This document shows positions 61,279-64,000 of a stretch of DNA of 64,000 nt, one piece after another (the first letter of the stretch is position 1; the number at the start of each line of letters is the position of its first letter). The stretch covers positions 6,340,001-6,404,000 of the forward strand of contig NZ_CP029550.1 in the NCBI RefSeq assembly GCF_003173715.1, in the 5' to 3' direction. Source of the DNA: Methylobacterium durans (GTDB lineage Bacteria; Pseudomonadota; Alphaproteobacteria; Rhizobiales; Beijerinckiaceae). Below the pieces are notes generated by a model. That model was not told the DNA's origin and searched no databases. It was given only the letters and a program-made list of their open reading frames with translations. The position numbers and the translations under genes are program-made.

Positions 61279-62777
61279 CGGCGCTCCGCGACGAGGCGCT
61301 TGTAATCGACCTTGCCGTTCGGCGTCACGGGAAGCCGCGCCACCGTCTCGACGGCACGCGGCACCATGTGAGGGGCGAGCTTGGCCCGCGCGATCAGCAG
61401 CACCTCCGCTTCCGGCAGGGTCGGGTCGGCCGCGACCGCCACCGCGTGGACGCGCTCGCCGAGACTCGGATCCGGCAGGCCGATGACCGCGACCTGCCGG
61501 AAGGCCCCCGTCTCCATCAGGGCGGCCTCGACCTCGGTCGGGCTGACGCGGAACCCCTGCGTCTTGATCATCGCGTCCTCGCGCCCGAGGAAGGTGAAGA
61601 AGCCGGCCTCGTCCTCCACCACGATGTCGCCGGATCGGCAGACGATCCCGCCCTCCCGGAAGGGGTCCGGCACCAGCACGCGGGCGGTGTCCTCGGGCCG
61701 GTTCCAGTAGCCGAGCGAGACTGTCGGCCCGCGGTGCATCAGGATGCCGGGCTCGCCGGGCCGCGTGCGCCCGCCCTGCGCGTTCACGGCGAAGATCTCG
61801 GTCTCGGGGATCGCCTGTCCGATCGAGTCCGGCCGTGCGTCGATCTCCTCGGGGGGCAGATAGGTGGAGCGGAAGGCCTCCGTCAGCCCGTACATCAGGA
61901 CGATGCGCGTGTGCGGCAGGGCCCCGCGCAGGCGCCGCACGGTCTCGACGGGCACCGCGCCGCCTGAATTCGTGATGTAGCGCAGCGACGACAGGTCGGC
62001 CCGGGCGAGGCTCGGCGCGGCGCGGGTGAGGAGAGCCCACAGGGTCGGCACGCCGGCGAGTCCGGTGATGCGGTGGCGCTCGAGGGCGCGCACCACCTCG
62101 TCGCCGAAGCGGAAGCTGAGGAGCACGCAGGCCGCACCCTGCTCGACGCTCGTGAGCAGCTGGTTCAGCCCGTAATCGAACGACAGGGGCAGCACCGAGA
62201 GGATACGCTCGTCCGGCCCGATGGCCAGGTAGGTCCGCACGATGCGGGTCCCCGCGATCAGGTTGGCGTGACTCAGCATCACGCCCTTGGGCAGGCCGGT
62301 CGAGCCCGAGGTGTAGAGGATCGCGGCGAGGTCCTGCGGATCCGCGCGGGGGATTGGCGGCGCCCCGCCCTCGAACGGTGCGTCGAGATCGCGGATCACG
62401 CGCAATCCCGGCAGGTCGTCGAGGGCGTCTCCGAGTCCCGCGTCAAGGTTGTCGTCGGTGAGGAGTGCCGCCGCGCCGCAATCGGCGAGGATGTGGCGCA
62501 CCTGCGGCGGCCGAAGGCTCGGGTGTATCGGCACGAACACGGCGCCGGCCCGCGCGATCGCGAAGACCGCGACGCATTCGGGGATCGATTTCGGCAGCAG
62601 GATGCCGACCCGGTCGCCCGGCCGGGCGCCGGCCCCTGCGAGGCGGGCGGCGAGCGCGGCCGTCCGGGCCCGGAAGGCGCCGTAGGTCAGCTTGCTCGCA
62701 CCGTCGATGATCGCGACGCGCTCGGGCGCGCAGGCCGCGCCGTCGAGGAGGTCGTGCAGGAGGATGGGTGAGGTCAT
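61275..62777 (-). CDS. AMP-forming acyl/amino-acid ligase, exosortase-A-associated type
   Basis: A 500-residue adenylate-forming enzyme that activates a carboxylate with ATP. Motifs: ILYTSGSTGLPKGVMLSH (A3), MYGLTEAFRSTYL (A5), SGDIV (A7), KTQGFRVSPTEVE (A8) and the terminal catalytic lysine in NGKVDYKRL (A10). It overlaps the decarboxylase by four bases and follows the carrier-protein gene by 93, so loading of the carrier is its probable job. The substrate is unknown. Confidence 0.85.
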   Translation of the reverse strand: MTSPILLHDLLDGAACAPERVAIIDGASKLTYGAFRARTAALAARLAGAGARPGDRVGILLPKSIPECVAVFAIARAGAVFVPIHPSLRPPQVRHILADCGAAALLTDDNLDAGLGDALDDLPGLRVIRDLDAPFEGGAPPIPRADPQDLAAILYTSGSTGLPKGVMLSHANLIAGTRIVRTYLAIGPDERILSVLPLSFDYGLNQLLTSVEQGAACVLLSFRFGDEVVRALERHRITGLAGVPTLWALLTRAAPSLARADLSSLRYITNSGGAVPVETVRRLRGALPHTRIVLMYGLTEAFRSTYLPPEEIDARPDSIGQAIPETEIFAVNAQGGRTRPGEPGILMHRGPTVSLGYWNRPEDTARVLVPDPFREGGIVCRSGDIVVEDEAGFFTFLGREDAMIKTQGFRVSPTEVEAALMETGAFRQVAVIGLPDPSLGERVHAVAVAADPTLPEAEVLLIARAKLAPHMVPRAVETVARLPVTPNGKVDYKRLVAERR

Positions 62778-62870
62778 CCCGGCGAGCCCGGACCCTGTTC
62801 GGACCGAGGATGCGGCCCGCGCCGCGTCAGGTCAGGACGCGGAACGGGAGGGACCGTCCGTCCGGGACGA

Positions 62871-63161
62871 TCATGCGGCGGCATGCTCGAGTTGCGTGCG
62901 CGTGGCGTCGACCTGGCCGGCGATGTAGCGGGCGAGCGCATCGACGCTCTCGAAATTCTCGAGGCCGAACGCCTCCTCCCCGATTTCCACGCCGAAGCGC
63001 TCGCCGAGGTCGAGCACGAGGTCGAGCACGCCGATGGAATCGAGGGCGTCGCTCGTCACGAGGGAGGTCTGCCCCGTCACGGCCCCGGGCGCGAGGCCGG
63101 GATTGCGGCCGGCGATGAAGTCGAGGATCGCCTCCCGCACCGCTTTCGTCTGAACCAGCAC
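62871..63161 (-). CDS. acyl carrier protein
   Basis: A 96-residue stand-alone carrier protein; the phosphopantetheine serine lies in DALDSIGVLDLV, and the four-helix layout (AILDFIAGRNPG, LVLDLGERFGVEIGEEAF, FESVDALARYIA) is normal. The GTG start at 63161 has GGGGAGA upstream. As first gene before the ligase and the decarboxylase it defines a small carrier-tethered chemistry unit, separate from fatty-acid synthesis. Confidence 0.88.
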   Translation of the reverse strand: MLVQTKAVREAILDFIAGRNPGLAPGAVTGQTSLVTSDALDSIGVLDLVLDLGERFGVEIGEEAFGLENFESVDALARYIAGQVDATRTQLEHAAA

Positions 63162-63261
63162 CGTGTTGTCTCCCCCGCGATTCCGGACCGGGACCGCGCG
63201 CCATATCGATCCGAGACCGAAAAGTCCATGACGCCTGAATGACGGCCGAATGCGGACGCAA

Positions 63262-64000
63262 TCAGGCGACGACGGCTTCCCGCACCGCGCGGATCTCGTC
63301 CGCTGCCTTCTCCGGCATCGGCTCGTCCTCGGGCACCACGTCGACCTCGACCTTGAGCTTCTGCGAGCCCGAGGCCGAAACGATGCCGTCGATGGGCGAG
63401 ACGTCGCCGTAGTCGCGACCGCGCGCGACGACGATATGGTGATCCCGCACGCCGACGCCATTGGTCGGGTCGAGACCGTGCCAACGTCCGTCGCACCAGA
63501 GCGCAACCCAGGCGTGGCTCGCATCCGCCCCGCGCAGGCGCGGGCGGCCGGGGGGCGGCGTCGTCCGCAGGTAGCCGCCGACATAGGCGGCGGGCAGGCC
63601 GAGGCCGCGCAAGGCGGCGATCATGATGTGGGCGAAGTCCTGGCAGACGCCGGCCCGCAGGGCGAAGGATTCGGCGAGCGGCGTCGCGACCGTGGTGGCC
63701 TTGGAATCGAAGCGGAAATCGGCGCCGATCCGGTGCATCAGCGCGACGGCGCCGCCGTAGGCGCTGCGCCCCGGCGGGAAGCTCGCCCGGGCGTAGTCCG
63801 TCACCGCGGGCACCAGCGGCACCCGCGCGCTGGGGAACAGGAAGTGGGCCGGCGCGTCGGGCCCGAGGCTGGGCTCGGCGAGGGCGGCCTCGCGAACCGC
63901 CTCCCAGGACGGGCCGGATTCCGGCTCCGGCAGGGGCGGCCGCTCCACCCGCACGCGGGAGACCGCCTCGACCCGGAATTCGGTATGGGGCGTGTCGAGG
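63262..64000 (-). CDS. transglutaminase-like protein, 5' end outside window
   Basis: A partial gene, open to the right edge. It belongs to the bacterial transglutaminase-like family with an N-terminal beta domain: catalytic cysteine in LRAGVCQDFAHIMIAALRG, histidine in ADASHAWVALW, and aspartate in GLDPTNGVGV. The C-terminus has the usual SGSQKLKVEVDVVP. Such proteins are mostly proteases or amidases of unknown target, often near alpha-E proteins and circularly permuted ATP-grasp genes. It is read in the same direction as the carrier-protein module but may be separate. Confidence 0.85.
   Translation of the reverse strand, partial: LDTPHTEFRVEAVSRVRVERPPLPEPESGPSWEAVREAALAEPSLGPDAPAHFLFPSARVPLVPAVTDYARASFPPGRSAYGGAVALMHRIGADFRFDSKATTVATPLAESFALRAGVCQDFAHIMIAALRGLGLPAAYVGGYLRTTPPPGRPRLRGADASHAWVALWCDGRWHGLDPTNGVGVRDHHIVVARGRDYGDVSPIDGIVSASGSQKLKVEVDVVPEDEPMPEKAADEIRAVREAVVA

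Overview
The window is a single, very GC-rich (by eye about 70 %), gene-dense piece of bacterial chromosome. Gene content points to an alphaproteobacterium of the Hyphomicrobiales, most likely Methylobacterium or a close relative. The pointers are a fused transaldolase-glucose-6-phosphate isomerase, the argD-argF-hslO order, long-form dCTP deaminase, an Omp19-like lipoprotein, E. coli-type MntR, sdhCDAB, and a perfect match to the alphaproteobacterial general-stress (EcfG) promoter. The genus is an inference. I see no rRNA, tRNA, insertion sequence, prophage or CRISPR array.

Layout. 131-9003: a carbon-metabolism cluster (GH15 glucoamylase/trehalase-like enzyme, tkt, tal-pgi fusion, gnd, pgl) covering most of the pentose phosphate pathway. 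9215-11129: small secreted or membrane proteins of unknown role. 11153-12961: the nsrR/hmp nitric-oxide divergon with a visible operator. 12979-18146: dCTP deaminase, apaG, argE, a GNAT acetyltransferase, and a secreted Arg/Gly-rich protein with three SPEY repeats. 18294-23374: hslO-argF-argD, a RidA-like protein and a glycerophosphodiesterase. 23598-31194: FemAB-like protein, M20 peptidase, glutathione peroxidase, CDF transporter, HIT and PilZ proteins, nadE. 31321-40834: xseA, purD, a PAS-GGDEF-EAL protein, a fluoroacetate-dehalogenase-like hydrolase, SDR, tadA, DUF1328. 40982-47205: rluB-rsmD, mutL, kdsD. 47473-53591: outer-membrane barrel, Omp19-like lipoprotein and sdhCDAB. 53726-57996: SLC13-type carrier, LysR regulator and a benzoylformate-decarboxylase-like enzyme. 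58000-59973: mntH/mntR divergon with an MntR box. 59981-64000: a PLP decarboxylase, AMP-ligase and acyl-carrier-protein module, and a transglutaminase-like gene running off the end.

Two window-wide patterns stand out. First, at least 13 reading-frame breaks (a fourteenth is likely) lie in otherwise intact, mostly conserved genes. Each is repaired by adding one G or C to a short G/C run, and none needs a deletion. This looks like homopolymer under-calling in the assembly rather than gene decay. Affected genes are given as one CDS spanning the break. Second, intergenic spaces carry a dispersed hairpin repeat (CCTCTCCCG-NN-CGGGAGAGG). It occurs singly and as about 115-bp composite elements, whose inner hairpin changes sequence between copies but keeps its pairing.

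Regulation that can be read directly: NsrR sites at nsrR/hmp, an MntR box at mntH/mntR, an EcfG-type promoter before the DUF1328 gene, a near-match before the SPEY-repeat gene, and two strong intrinsic terminators.
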